In this document: piece after piece, positions 7,941-16,954 of the stretch | Layout of the letters: the number at the start of each line of letters is the position of its first letter | Numbering within the stretch: the stretch's first letter is position 1 | Assembly: GCA_913775975.1 (NCBI GenBank) | Contig: CAJYLQ010000018.1 | Coordinates: 1 to 64,000 of the forward strand | Length of the DNA: 64,000 nucleotides | Direction: 5' to 3' | Source: an uncultured Sphingomonas sp. | GTDB lineage: Bacteria; Pseudomonadota; Alphaproteobacteria; Sphingomonadales; Sphingomonadaceae | Made by a program: the position numbers and the translations under genes | Notes under the pieces: model-generated | The model's input: the letters and a program-made list of their open reading frames with translations, nothing else | The model's database searches: none | Told to the model about the DNA's origin: nothing

Positions 7941-10013
7941 TCAGCCGCCGCGCAGGCGCAGGCCGACCCACAATGTGCGCGGTGTCGCCCGCTCAATGAT
8001 GTTCGCGCCGCTGATCCCCGCCTGCACCTGCGTGTCGAAGACGTTCTCCGCGCGCAGCTCCACCGCGACGATCCGCGTCACGGGCAGCGCGATCGTGCCG
8101 TCCAGCGTCGTCGCCGGCTTCAGGCTACGGCTGTTCTGATCGTCCTCGAACTGGCGGGCGGTGTGGCGCAGCGTGGTGGAGATCGCCGCGCCGCCCTTGC
8201 GCCAGCCGAGCGAAGCGGACACCAGGTCGCGCGGCGTCTGCGCCGGGCGAAGCCCGTCCAGCGGCGCGGCGGGGCCGCTCGCCTCGACGCGCGGATCGAC
8301 ATGGCTCCAGGAGGCCAGCGCGAACCACGGCCCATGATCCCAGCGCGCATCCAGCTCGACACCGGTCGATCGGATCGCATCCAGATTCTGCCGCACCCGA
8401 TAGACGCCGCCCGCCGCGACGAAGCCGACCCCGGGGAACGTCCCCGCCCCGCGCCCGGCGGTGACGTTCGCGATCGCGTCGGTCAGCCGGTTCCAGAACA
8501 CCGTCGCCGCCAGCGTGAACCCGGCGCCGGGTGCGAGCGACACGCCGCCATCGAAGCCGGTCAACCGCTCCGGGTCGAGCGCGGCATTGGCCGCCGTCGC
8601 GTCCGCGCCCACGCGGAACGGGCGATAGAGCTCGTTCAACGTCGGCAGGCGCCACCCGCGATAGGCCGCCGCGCGGATCGTCAACGGCGCGACCGGCGTC
8701 CACGCCGCGCCCGCCCGGCCGGTCCATTCGGTGCCGCTGCGGTCGGGGAACAGCGTCGTCGTCAACGGCGCGCCCGTCGCGATGGTGTTTTCGCGCAGGC
8801 TGCCGTCGCTCAGCCGCCAGCGATCGACGCGGCCGCCCAGCGTCAGCGTCAGGTCGCCCGCCTCGACGCTCGCATCGGTGAACAGGCCCCAGGTCAGCGC
8901 TTCGCCACCCGCCACCCGCCGCCGGGTCGGCAGCGCGTTGACGTAGGTGAAATTCTCCTGCGTGCGCCCGTCGACCCGGCGCACATCGCCGCCCAGCCGC
9001 AGGTCGATGCCCGCGCCCAGCGGCGGCACGATCTCGATCCGCCCGCCGATCCCCGTCGCCGGCGTGTTGTACTGGTCCAGCGTCTGCGTTGCCACCGAGC
9101 GCGCGGCGTTCACGCTGGCGAATTGCGAGGCGAAGGCGCGCGTCTGGACATAGGCGAGGGCGGACCAGCCCCAATGCCCGCGCCCGACCAGCCGGACACT
9201 GGCGTCCGCGCCCTCGCTACGGTTCGCGGTAAAGGCGGTGCCGCGATCGCGCGTGTCGGTGAAGCCGCTGACATTGGCCTGCAGCTCCGTATCCGCCGCG
9301 ATGCCAATCACGCCGCGCACCGCGGCGGAGAATTGCTCATAGGGAGCGGCCCGATCGGCGGGGCCGCGCTGGTCCGCGATGGTCGGGACGAAGCCGTCGC
9401 CGCGCGCATAGGCGGCCGACACGGTGGCGAAGCCGCCGCTCCGCACCAGCATCGCCGAACCGGAGGCGTCGACGGAATGGCGACTGCCATAGGCGAGGTC
9501 GGCAGCCAGCGCCGGCTGGCCGGTCGGCGCGGCGCTTTCGATCTCCACCGTGCCGGCCAGCGCGCCCGGCCCGAAATAGCCGCTGCCGCCGCCGCGCGTC
9601 ACGCGGATCAGGCCAATCCGGTCGGTGGCGTAGGCGGGAAAGGGCACCCAGCCGCCGAACGGGTCCGCCTGAGGCACGCCGTCCAGCACCAGCAGCGCAC
9701 GGCTCGACGCGTTGCCGCCGATCCCGCGCAGGCTGATCCCCTGACTGGTCGGGTTGGCGGAGCGAGAATCGGACCGGCGGAACTGCTGCAACCCCGCCAC
9801 ATCGCCCAGCACGCTTTCCAGCCGTCCGCTGGCATTGTCCGCGATCCGCTGCGCATCGATCGCGACGACGTCGAACGCCTTGTCGCCCGGTCGCGGCGCC
9901 AGCCCGCGCCCGACCACGACGATATCGCCGGCCGCCGCCTCGGTCTGGGCTAAGGCGGGATTTGCGGCGACAGCGCCGGCGAGCAGCAGCAGGGCTTTGG
10001 TACGGCGGGTCAT
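7941..10013 (-). CDS. TonB-dependent receptor (PQQ-cluster associated)
   Basis: A 690-residue outer-membrane transporter. Residues 1-22 form a signal peptide ending NPALA, followed by a TonB-box-like DIVVVG, a plug domain with QGISLRGIGGNASSRAL and LVLDGVPQADPFGG, and a beta-barrel. The last residues are LWVGLRLRGG, lacking the usual terminal aromatic residue. The start overlaps the stop of the upstream CXXCW-protein gene by four bases (ATGA), so it belongs to that transcript. The ligand cannot be read from the sequence; co-transcription with a PQQ-associated protein makes a metal, metallophore or PQQ plausible. Confidence 0.88.
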   Translation of the reverse strand: MTRRTKALLLLAGAVAANPALAQTEAAAGDIVVVGRGLAPRPGDKAFDVVAIDAQRIADNASGRLESVLGDVAGLQQFRRSDSRSANPTSQGISLRGIGGNASSRALLVLDGVPQADPFGGWVPFPAYATDRIGLIRVTRGGGSGYFGPGALAGTVEIESAAPTGQPALAADLAYGSRHSVDASGSAMLVRSGGFATVSAAYARGDGFVPTIADQRGPADRAAPYEQFSAAVRGVIGIAADTELQANVSGFTDTRDRGTAFTANRSEGADASVRLVGRGHWGWSALAYVQTRAFASQFASVNAARSVATQTLDQYNTPATGIGGRIEIVPPLGAGIDLRLGGDVRRVDGRTQENFTYVNALPTRRRVAGGEALTWGLFTDASVEAGDLTLTLGGRVDRWRLSDGSLRENTIATGAPLTTTLFPDRSGTEWTGRAGAAWTPVAPLTIRAAAYRGWRLPTLNELYRPFRVGADATAANAALDPERLTGFDGGVSLAPGAGFTLAATVFWNRLTDAIANVTAGRGAGTFPGVGFVAAGGVYRVRQNLDAIRSTGVELDARWDHGPWFALASWSHVDPRVEASGPAAPLDGLRPAQTPRDLVSASLGWRKGGAAISTTLRHTARQFEDDQNSRSLKPATTLDGTIALPVTRIVAVELRAENVFDTQVQAGISGANIIERATPRTLWVGLRLRGG

Positions 10014-10567
10014 CGTCTCTCCGGAAACGGGGCCATGGGCACAAGAGGCCGGCCGAGATCGCGCCATCCGTCCGCCCCTTCGGCGAACCAGCGCACCGAA
10101 CGAAAGCCGGCACGCTTCAGGCGCAGGGCGGCATTCCAGCTCATCCAGCAATCGGCAAGACAGAAAACGATTAGCGTCCTTTGCGGCGCCCGCGCGTGGA
10201 GCCTCGCGACGCCCGACAGGAACCAGCGCCCGATCGCCTGGTCGATCGCGCCGCGCCCCGCCTCCGGAAACCAGGCCGCCCCGGGGATGCCGCGCTGCTC
10301 GCGCGCCAGCCGCCATGTGCCGTCCGGCAACCTGACGCCGCCTTCCGCCGGCACCACGTCGATCAGCGTGGCCCGCCCCTCGTCGACCAGCCTTGCCACC
10401 GCCGCCGCGTCGATCGGGCGCACGCCCGGCGGCGGCGGGGACACGACGGCGCGATAGCTGGCTATGCGATAGCCCGTGGCGGGGTCGAATACCACGCCGT
10501 CAGGCGGCGACGCGGCGCCGGTGGCGAACGCCAGGATGCTCAGGGCGAGGGCGGGATGGCGTGTCAT
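10010..10567 (-). CDS. PQQ-dependent catabolism-associated CXXCW motif protein
   Basis: A 185-residue exported protein of the rhodanese-related family found only with PQQ-dependent alcohol dehydrogenases. A signal peptide of about 20 residues precedes the domain. The hallmark cysteine/tryptophan motif appears as FCLADCWMSW around residue 138, with the cysteines spaced CxxxCW. ALRLKRAGFRSVRWFAEGADGW at the end is rhodanese-like; it is split here only in description, not in the gene. The ATG at 10567 begins a signal peptide and is preferred over an upstream in-frame start that would lose it. It is divergent from the SoxYZ-like gene with only 53 bases between starts. The family probably has a redox or sulfur-transfer role supporting the periplasmic quinoprotein; the exact reaction is unknown. 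Confidence 0.85.
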   Translation of the reverse strand: MTRHPALALSILAFATGAASPPDGVVFDPATGYRIASYRAVVSPPPPGVRPIDAAAVARLVDEGRATLIDVVPAEGGVRLPDGTWRLAREQRGIPGAAWFPEAGRGAIDQAIGRWFLSGVARLHARAPQRTLIVFCLADCWMSWNAALRLKRAGFRSVRWFAEGADGWRDLGRPLVPMAPFPERR

Positions 10568-10620
10568 GCTACCAAGGTGTGATGGTCGAAAAGCCGCTGA
10601 TCCGCCTAGAAGACTTTGGG

Positions 10621-11397
10621 ATGAGGACCACACCGTTCCTGCTTGCGATCGCACTCGCCGTCCCCGCCCGGGCCGCGCCGCTGCCGGCCGATCCGCTGGC
10701 CTCGCCCATGTGGGATTTCGTCGCCCAACAGGCGTTCGGCGACGATGCGCGCGTCACGTTCGATCCGCGCGTCACGGTCCGCTTTCCGGATATCGCGGAG
10801 AACCAGCGCGTCTTTCCGGTGGAGGTCGATGCGCGCGCGATCCCCGATGTCCGCCGCATCGTCATCCTCGTCGATCTGAACCCGATCCAGATCCCGATCG
10901 ACTATCGGCTGGACGGCGCGGAGGCGTTCGTCGCGACGCGCGTGAAGCTGGACCAGCGCACGCCGGTGCGCGGCGCGGTGCAGCTGGCGGACGGCTCGTG
11001 GCGCGTGTCCGGTGGCTGGATCGACGCGGCGGGCGGCGGCTGCTCCGCCCCGCCCGCCAGCCGGGTGAAGGGCGACTGGGCGCAGCATCTGGGCGAGGTG
11101 CGCGGCGCGCTGTGGCGGACGGGCGCGACGACGCGGGTGCAGATCGCCTTTCGCCATCCGATGGATACCGGCTTCGTCGCCAGCATACCAAGCTATTATA
11201 TCGACCGGCTGGCGCTGACCGGCGCGGATGGCCGCTCGCTGGGCGAGGTACGGATGCAGGCAGCGGTGTCGGAGGACCCGGTGCTGACGCTGATGCCGCG
11301 AACCGGGGCGGGGGAAGCGGTGGCGTTCGCCGCACGCGATACCAACGGCATCGATTATCGCGGCACGCTGGCGGCCGGGTCGGTGACGCCGCGGTGA
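10621..11397 (+). CDS. Quinoprotein dehydrogenase-associated SoxYZ-like carrier
   Basis: A 258-residue exported protein in which SoxY-like and SoxZ-like domains are fused. A signal peptide of 18 residues ends PARA. The SoxY-like part (about 25-145) ends in GGCSAPP, the carrier-cysteine loop comparable to the GGCGG end of SoxY; the SoxZ-like part covers about 150-255. In sulfur oxidation SoxYZ carries intermediates covalently on this cysteine; in quinoprotein clusters the carried group is unknown. The ATG at 10621 is chosen because the signal peptide follows at once; an ATG at 10573 is in frame. Its stop overlaps the next gene's GTG by three bases (GTGA). Confidence 0.87.
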   Translation: MRTTPFLLAIALAVPARAAPLPADPLASPMWDFVAQQAFGDDARVTFDPRVTVRFPDIAENQRVFPVEVDARAIPDVRRIVILVDLNPIQIPIDYRLDGAEAFVATRVKLDQRTPVRGAVQLADGSWRVSGGWIDAAGGGCSAPPASRVKGDWAQHLGEVRGALWRTGATTRVQIAFRHPMDTGFVASIPSYYIDRLALTGADGRSLGEVRMQAAVSEDPVLTLMPRTGAGEAVAFAARDTNGIDYRGTLAAGSVTPR

Positions 11398-12341
11398 TCG
11401 GCCGGCGCGCCGTATTGGCCGGCGGTGCCGCCGCGATGGTCGCATCGGCCGGGCGGGGGCAGGCGCTCGCCTATCGGCTGGACCCGGTACGGATCGCGGA
11501 CGGGCTGTGGCTGATCCGGGGCGCTGACGCCCCGATCGAGCGCGCCAATGGCGGCGCCATCGCCAATATTACGCTGATTGCGACCGATGCGGGCGCGGTG
11601 CTGATCGATGCCGGCCCATCGCTACGCTATGGCGAGGCACTGGGCGCGCTGGCGCGGCGGCTGACCGGGCGGCCGGTCGCGCGCCTCTATCTGACCCATC
11701 TCCACCCCGACCACAGCTATGGCGACGCCGCCTTCCCGGCCGACCGGATCGCCGCGACGCCCGCGTTGATCGAAACGCTGAAGCGCGACGGATCTGGCTT
11801 TTCGGACGGAATGTACCGGCTGCTCGGTGACTGGATGCGCGGTACCGAACTGCGCCTGCCCGGCCACGCCATCACCATGGCGGAGGAGACGGTGGGCGGG
11901 CGGACCCTCGCCCTCTACCCGCTCGCCGGGCACAGCGACAGCGATCTCGCCGTGCTCGACCGCGCAACGGGGACGCTGATCGCCGGCGACCTGGTCTTTC
12001 ACGGTCGCGCGCCGTCGACGCCCCATGCCAACCTGCCGGTATGGCGCACCGCACTGGCGACGCTGAAGGCGCTGGACCACCGCACCGTCATCCCCGGCCA
12101 TGGCCCCTTCGACCCGACCCCCGCCGCCGCGATCGAGCAGACCCGTGACTGGCTGGACTGGCTGGAGCGGGCTTTGACCGACGCGGCAAGCGCGGGGCTG
12201 GACATGGTGGAGGCTGGCGCGCTGCCCATCCCGCCGCGCTTCGCCGCGATGGCGGCCGCCCGTTACGAGCTGCAGCGCTCCGTCGCGCATCTCTATCCCG
12301 GTCTGCAGGCCGCGTTGTTGCCCCGCGTCGACGCGCATTGA
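11394..12341 (+). CDS. Quinoprotein relay system zinc metallohydrolase, SoxH-like
   Basis: A 315-residue exported metallo-beta-lactamase-fold protein related to SoxH. The N-terminus (GRRAVLAGGAAAMVASAG) looks like a twin-arginine-type or Sec signal. Zinc-binding motifs are THLHPDHSYGD (about residues 99-109), the histidine in LAGHSDSD and the late histidine in IPGHGP. The GTG start overlaps the SoxYZ-like stop (GTGA), so the pair is translationally coupled. In this family the hydrolase is always found with the SoxYZ-like carrier and a PQQ enzyme and presumably releases a group from the carrier; the substrate is not known. Confidence 0.86.
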   Translation: MIGRRAVLAGGAAAMVASAGRGQALAYRLDPVRIADGLWLIRGADAPIERANGGAIANITLIATDAGAVLIDAGPSLRYGEALGALARRLTGRPVARLYLTHLHPDHSYGDAAFPADRIAATPALIETLKRDGSGFSDGMYRLLGDWMRGTELRLPGHAITMAEETVGGRTLALYPLAGHSDSDLAVLDRATGTLIAGDLVFHGRAPSTPHANLPVWRTALATLKALDHRTVIPGHGPFDPTPAAAIEQTRDWLDWLERALTDAASAGLDMVEAGALPIPPRFAAMAAARYELQRSVAHLYPGLQAALLPRVDAH

Positions 12342-12371
12342 GCGGCCCCCGACCAAGAGTATGACGCCCGC

Positions 12372-12387
12372 CTGAGAGGTCTCTCAG
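12372..12387. promoter_or_regulatory. Inverted repeat upstream of second TonB-dependent receptor
   Basis: CTGAGAG-GT-CTCTCAG, perfect 7-base arms around GT, lies 58 bases before the receptor start and 30 bases after the hydrolase stop. The position and symmetry fit a repressor or activator site; the short loop makes a terminator unlikely. The binding protein is unknown. Confidence 0.4.
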
Positions 12388-12445
12388 CAACACCCTCCCC
12401 CCGCGATGTTACGCCCGGGCCAATGAAACAAGGGGAGGAGTTACC

Positions 12446-14911
12446 ATGCGCGCCCGTCTGCTCGCCGGCGTCGCCGCCGCCATCGCCATGCCGGCCGCCG
12501 CGCAGCAATCCGCCGATCCCGCACGCGACGGCGGCGCGGACATCATCGTCACCGCGACGCCGCTACTCGATCCGGGGGAGGACGTGATCGCCCCGCCCGC
12601 CCGCCACCTGTCCGACGAACAGCTGTCGCGTGCCCATGCCACTGACCTGACCGACTATCTGCGGCGGATGACCGGCGGCGTCTTCGTCAACGAGGTGCAG
12701 GGCAACCCGCTGCAACCCGACATCGCCTATCGCGGCTTCACCGCCTCTCCCCTGCTCGGCACGCCGCAGGGCCTGTCAGTCTATCTGGACGGGGTGCGCG
12801 TCAACCAGCCGTTCGGCGATGTGGTCAGCTGGGATCTGATCCCGACCAGCGCGATCCGTTCGACGACCCTGGTATCGGGCGCCAATGCGCTGTTCGGGCG
12901 CAATTCGCTGGGCGGCGCGCTGACGATCCGCACGAAGGACGGCCGCTCGGACCCCGGCATGACCGCCGATATCAGCCATGGCAGCTTCGCGCGCACGATC
13001 GCGCGGGCGACCGTGGGCGGATCCGATCGCGCCGGCTTCAACTGGTTCGCGTCCGGCGATTACTTCCAGGAGCGCGGCTGGCGTGCCTTCTCCCCCTCCC
13101 GCGCGGGGCAGCTGTTCGGCAAGCTTGGCTGGGCGGATGCGGGCACCGACGTGGCGCTGTCGGGCGGCTATGCCGACACCGACCTGAACGGCAACGGCCT
13201 GCAGGAGATGCGGCTGCTCGCACGCGACCGGGCGAGCGTCTACACCCAGCCCGACAATACGCGAAACCGCGCCTGGTTTGCGAACCTGACCGCCGCGCGC
13301 GATCTGTCCGATGGGGTCCGGTTGACCGCCAACGGCTTCTACCGGTCGATCCGCACCCACACGCTGAACGGCGACCTCAACGACGATGTGCTGGGCGAGA
13401 ACCCGTATCAGCCCAATGCCGCCGAACGCGCGGCGCTGACCGCCGCCGGCTATGCCGGTTTTCCGGTGGCGGGCGAAGCGCAGGCGAATACGCCCTTCCC
13501 GCGCTGGCGCTGCATCGCCAACGCCCTGTTGAACACCGAGCCGAACGAGAAATGCAACGGCCTGCTCAACCGCACCGCCACACGCCAGCACGAATGGGGC
13601 GGCACGGCGGAGCTGCGCTGGACGGCGGGCGCCAATGCGCTGACGCTGGGGGTGGCCTATGTCGATGGGCGGGCCGGGTTCGTCCAGTCCTCGCAATTCG
13701 GCTATCTGACCCCGGATCGCGGAGTCGTGCCGGTGGCCGGGCCCGGCGCCTTCGCCGATGGCAGCCAGGATTCGGAGAACGCCTTCGATGCGCGAGTAGA
13801 TCTCGACGCACGGACCCGCGTCTACAGCGTCTATGCGCTGGACGGCATCGACCTGACGCGGACGCTCCACGCCGACCTGTCCGCGCGGTTCGACCGCACC
13901 ATCGTTCACAATCGCGATGCGATTACGCCGGGGGGCGGGCCGGGGTCGCTGGACGGCGATCATCGCTTCCAGCGGCTGAACCCCGCGATCGCGCTGCGCT
14001 GGTCGCCCGCCGCGCTGCTGTCATTCGACGCGGCGGTCGCACAGACCAGCCGCGCGCCCTCCGCGATCGAGTTGGGGTGCGCCGACCCCGCCAATCCCTG
14101 CCGCCTGCCCAATGCGCTGGCGGGCGACCCGCCGCTGCGGCAGGTGGTGGCACATACGGTGGAGGCGGGCGTCACCCTGACCCATGCCGGATGGCGAGCC
14201 CGCGCTGGCGCCTTCCGCACGGTCAGCACCGACGATATCCTGTTCGTCGCGGACGACCAGGCGGGGTTCGGCTATTTCCGCAATTTCGGGCGGACGCGCC
14301 GGCAGGGTGTCGATCTGGATCTGGCGGGTCGCGCGGGACCGCTGTCAGTCACCGCGCATTACAGCTTTCTCGACGCGACCTATCGCAGCGCGGAAACCGT
14401 GGGCGGCGCGGCGAACAGCGCCAATGACGGGCCCGCCCCGGGGTTCGAGGGCACGATCGCGATCCGACCCGGAGATCGCATTCCGCTGATCCCGCGCCAT
14501 CTGTTCAAGGCGGGCGTCGCGCTCGATGCGGCGGAGTGGCTGACGGTCTCGGCGGACATGGTCGCCAGCGCCGGCGTGATCGCGCGCGGCAACGAAAACG
14601 GCGCGCATCGCCCCGACGGCACCTACTATCTCGGGCCCGGAGCGACCGCGGCCTATGCCGTCGTCAATCTGGGCGTGGAGCTGCGCCCCCGCCCGCAGGT
14701 GACGCTGTACGCGCAGGTCAACAATCTGCTCGACAAGGACTATGCCACCGCCGCGCAACTGGCCGCCACCGGTTTCGACGGCCGGGGCGCGTTCGTCGCC
14801 CGGCCCTTCGCCGGCCCGGTGATCGGCGGCGAGCGGCCGGTGCTCAACTCCACCTTCTATGCGCCGGGTGCGCCGCGCTCGGTGATGGTGGGGATGCGGC
14901 TGGGCTTCTGA
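12446..14911 (+). CDS. TonB-dependent receptor
   Basis: An 821-residue outer-membrane receptor. The signal peptide (1-20, ending PAAAQ), TonB-box-like ADIIVTATP (about 32-40), plug domain with YRGFTASPLLGTPQGLSVYL and LFGRNSLGGALTIRT, and a long barrel ending in the aromatic signature MRLGF are all visible. AGGGGAGGAG sits six bases before the ATG. It follows the quinoprotein relay genes and converges on an OmpR-type regulator. This type of receptor, with a DGVRVNQPFGD plug loop, is common in sphingomonads; its ligand is unknown. Its last 55 bases overlap the 3' end of the regulator gene on the other strand. Confidence 0.92.
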   Translation: MRARLLAGVAAAIAMPAAAQQSADPARDGGADIIVTATPLLDPGEDVIAPPARHLSDEQLSRAHATDLTDYLRRMTGGVFVNEVQGNPLQPDIAYRGFTASPLLGTPQGLSVYLDGVRVNQPFGDVVSWDLIPTSAIRSTTLVSGANALFGRNSLGGALTIRTKDGRSDPGMTADISHGSFARTIARATVGGSDRAGFNWFASGDYFQERGWRAFSPSRAGQLFGKLGWADAGTDVALSGGYADTDLNGNGLQEMRLLARDRASVYTQPDNTRNRAWFANLTAARDLSDGVRLTANGFYRSIRTHTLNGDLNDDVLGENPYQPNAAERAALTAAGYAGFPVAGEAQANTPFPRWRCIANALLNTEPNEKCNGLLNRTATRQHEWGGTAELRWTAGANALTLGVAYVDGRAGFVQSSQFGYLTPDRGVVPVAGPGAFADGSQDSENAFDARVDLDARTRVYSVYALDGIDLTRTLHADLSARFDRTIVHNRDAITPGGGPGSLDGDHRFQRLNPAIALRWSPAALLSFDAAVAQTSRAPSAIELGCADPANPCRLPNALAGDPPLRQVVAHTVEAGVTLTHAGWRARAGAFRTVSTDDILFVADDQAGFGYFRNFGRTRRQGVDLDLAGRAGPLSVTAHYSFLDATYRSAETVGGAANSANDGPAPGFEGTIAIRPGDRIPLIPRHLFKAGVALDAAEWLTVSADMVASAGVIARGNENGAHRPDGTYYLGPGATAAYAVVNLGVELRPRPQVTLYAQVNNLLDKDYATAAQLAATGFDGRGAFVARPFAGPVIGGERPVLNSTFYAPGAPRSVMVGMRLGF

Positions 14912-15579
14912 GCGGGGTCAGACAGGCGGAACCCGGCACCGCGCACCGTGACGATCACCGGCGCCTCCGCATGGTTTTCCAGCCGGCGGCGGAGATAGCC
15001 GATATAGACGTCCAGCGCATTGTCGCTGACCGGGTCCGCGCCCCATACCGCCACCGACAGGTCGCCGCGCGACACCGTCTCACCGCCGCCCGCAACCAGG
15101 GCGGCGAGCAGCAGATATTCGCGGCGGCTGAGCGGCAGCGCCTGTTCCCCCACCGCCGCGACGTGACGGTCGGCATCCAACGTCAGCGCGCCGAAGGCGG
15201 GCGGCGGCGCCACCGCCGTGCCGCCGCGCCGGATCAGCACCGACAGCCGCGCGACCAGCTCGTCGAAGGCGAAGGGTTTGGGCAGATAGTCGTCCGCCCC
15301 CGCCTCGAACCCGTCGAGCCGGTCCTGCAGCGCGCCGCGCGCGGTCAGCATCAGGATCGGCACCTCGACCCGCGCGCGGCGCAGCGCCCGCGCCAGTTCC
15401 AGTCCGTCGCCATCGGGCAGGCCCAGGTCCAGCAGCGCCGCCGCGAAGCCGCCGCCCGCCAGCAGCGTCGGGACACGCGCGCCGTCCCGCTCCCACGCCA
15501 CGCGATAGCCGCGCGCCGCCAGCCCCCGGCTGACGAAACGGCCGATGCCGGGATCATCCTCGACGAGCAGCACGTTCAT
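14857..15579 (-). CDS. OmpR-family response regulator
   Basis: A 240-residue two-component regulator. The receiver domain (1-115) has E7/D8/D9, phospho-acceptor D51 in LLDLGLPDGDG and K101 in LPKPF; a winged-helix DNA-binding domain (about 125-220) ends with VRGAGFRL. The last 20 residues lie beyond the domain and overlap the receptor gene on the other strand. The ATG at 15579 starts the receiver directly. It overlaps the downstream kinase's partner start by ATGA, forming a standard regulator-kinase pair of the QseB/TctD type. The neighbouring receptor gene is the obvious candidate target. Confidence 0.9.
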   Translation of the reverse strand: MNVLLVEDDPGIGRFVSRGLAARGYRVAWERDGARVPTLLAGGGFAAALLDLGLPDGDGLELARALRRARVEVPILMLTARGALQDRLDGFEAGADDYLPKPFAFDELVARLSVLIRRGGTAVAPPPAFGALTLDADRHVAAVGEQALPLSRREYLLLAALVAGGGETVSRGDLSVAVWGADPVSDNALDVYIGYLRRRLENHAEAPVIVTVRGAGFRLSDPAQKPSRIPTITERGAPGA

Positions 15580-16817
15580 GCGGTCACCGGCAGCGTCATC
15601 GTCACCACGCATCCTCCCCCATCCCGCGCCCTCGCCTCGACCACGCCGCCATGCCGCTCCACGACCCAGCGGACCAGCGCCAGGCCCAGCCCGCTGCCGC
15701 CGCGTGCCCGGCCCGCCTCCGTCTGGTAATAGCTGTCGAACAACCGGGGCAGCGCATCGGGCAGCACGCCGATCCCGCGATCGGCAACCGATAGTATCGC
15801 CGCGCCCGGCGCCGCCGCCAGCACGATCTCTACCACGCCGTCCGGGTGGGAAAATTTGACCGCATTGTCGATCACCGCGACCAGCGCCTGCTCGATCCAG
15901 CGCGCGTCCCCCCGCATCGTCACCCGGTCGGGCGCATCGCAGACCAGACGGACGCGGTGCGAGGCGGCATGGCGGCGGCCGCGCTCCGCCGCGTGGCGAA
16001 CCGTATCGGCAAGGTCGAAGCCCGCATCCGCCAGCACCAGCCGCCCGTCCTCCGCCTGGCTGAGGGCCAGCAGGTCGGCAATGCGATGATCCAGCTGCTC
16101 GCTTTCCGCGATCACATCGGTCAGCGCCGCCGCCAGCGCGGCCGGATCGTCGCGCGCCGTCGCCAGCGCCACCTCCGCCTCGCCGCGCATCACGGTGACA
16201 GGGGTACGCAATTCGTGGCTGACCTTGGCGAAGAACAGCCGCCGCGAGCGATCGACCGCCAGCAACCGCGCGGTCCGCTCGGCCACGGCATGGCCGAGCC
16301 GACGGTTGGCGAGGACCAGCGCCGCCGCGCCCGCCACGGCCGCCAGCGCCGCCGTCAGCGTCAACAATCCGGCATATAGCCGCGCCCGCGCCCGCAGCCC
16401 CTCTACGGCGAGCGCGGTGTCATGCGCCTCCGCCTGCTCGCGCCGGGCGGCCGTATCCACCGCCGCCGTCAGCGCGCGGAAGCCCGACGGCCCGGCCAGC
16501 GCCAGCCGGGCGATCCGGGCCGCATCGTCACGCTCGGCGCGCTGGCCGGGCCGCGCGGCGGGGGCGATCAGCCGCTCCTCCCCCGCCAGATGCCCGCGAT
16601 ACCGGGCCAGCGCCGCCGCCACCCCCGGCCTGTCACCCGCGCCGGCGGCGGAGCGGATCGCCAGCACGTCGGCAAATTGCGCGCGGCTGATCGCCGCCCG
16701 GTCGAAATGCCGCGTCGCCGCGTCCACCGTCGCCAGGAACTGCGCGGCCAGCATCGCCAGCGACACCAGCAGCACCGTCGCCGCCACGATCGCCGCCACC
16801 GCCCCGCGCCGGCTCAT
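15576..16817 (-). CDS. Sensor histidine kinase of the OmpR-type pair
   Basis: A 413-residue membrane sensor kinase, partner of the regulator at 14857-15579. A first membrane helix (about 8-28), a periplasmic domain of some 110 residues rich in alanine and arginine, and a second helix (about 150-172) precede HisKA with KVSHELRTPVTVM, and a HATPase with N-box IDNAVKFSH, DRGIGV and GSGLGLALV. The gene is transcribed upstream to downstream into the regulator? No: on the minus strand it lies upstream in coordinates and is read first, and the regulator follows. The ATG at 16817 is preferred; a GTG at 16838 is in frame. The signal sensed is unknown. Confidence 0.87.
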   Translation of the reverse strand: MSRRGAVAAIVAATVLLVSLAMLAAQFLATVDAATRHFDRAAISRAQFADVLAIRSAAGAGDRPGVAAALARYRGHLAGEERLIAPAARPGQRAERDDAARIARLALAGPSGFRALTAAVDTAARREQAEAHDTALAVEGLRARARLYAGLLTLTAALAAVAGAAALVLANRRLGHAVAERTARLLAVDRSRRLFFAKVSHELRTPVTVMRGEAEVALATARDDPAALAAALTDVIAESEQLDHRIADLLALSQAEDGRLVLADAGFDLADTVRHAAERGRRHAASHRVRLVCDAPDRVTMRGDARWIEQALVAVIDNAVKFSHPDGVVEIVLAAAPGAAILSVADRGIGVLPDALPRLFDSYYQTEAGRARGGSGLGLALVRWVVERHGGVVEARARDGGGCVVTMTLPVTA

Positions 16818-16954
16818 CGGCACCCCAAGCCCCGGCACGCACGCGGCGCGCGGGCCATCAGCGACGACGAGGCGGGTCCAGCTACCATCCCCGCCTTGTC
16901 CCCCGGCCCGGCGGCAAACTCCATAGGCCTTTGGTCAGACAAACAGGACGCGCG

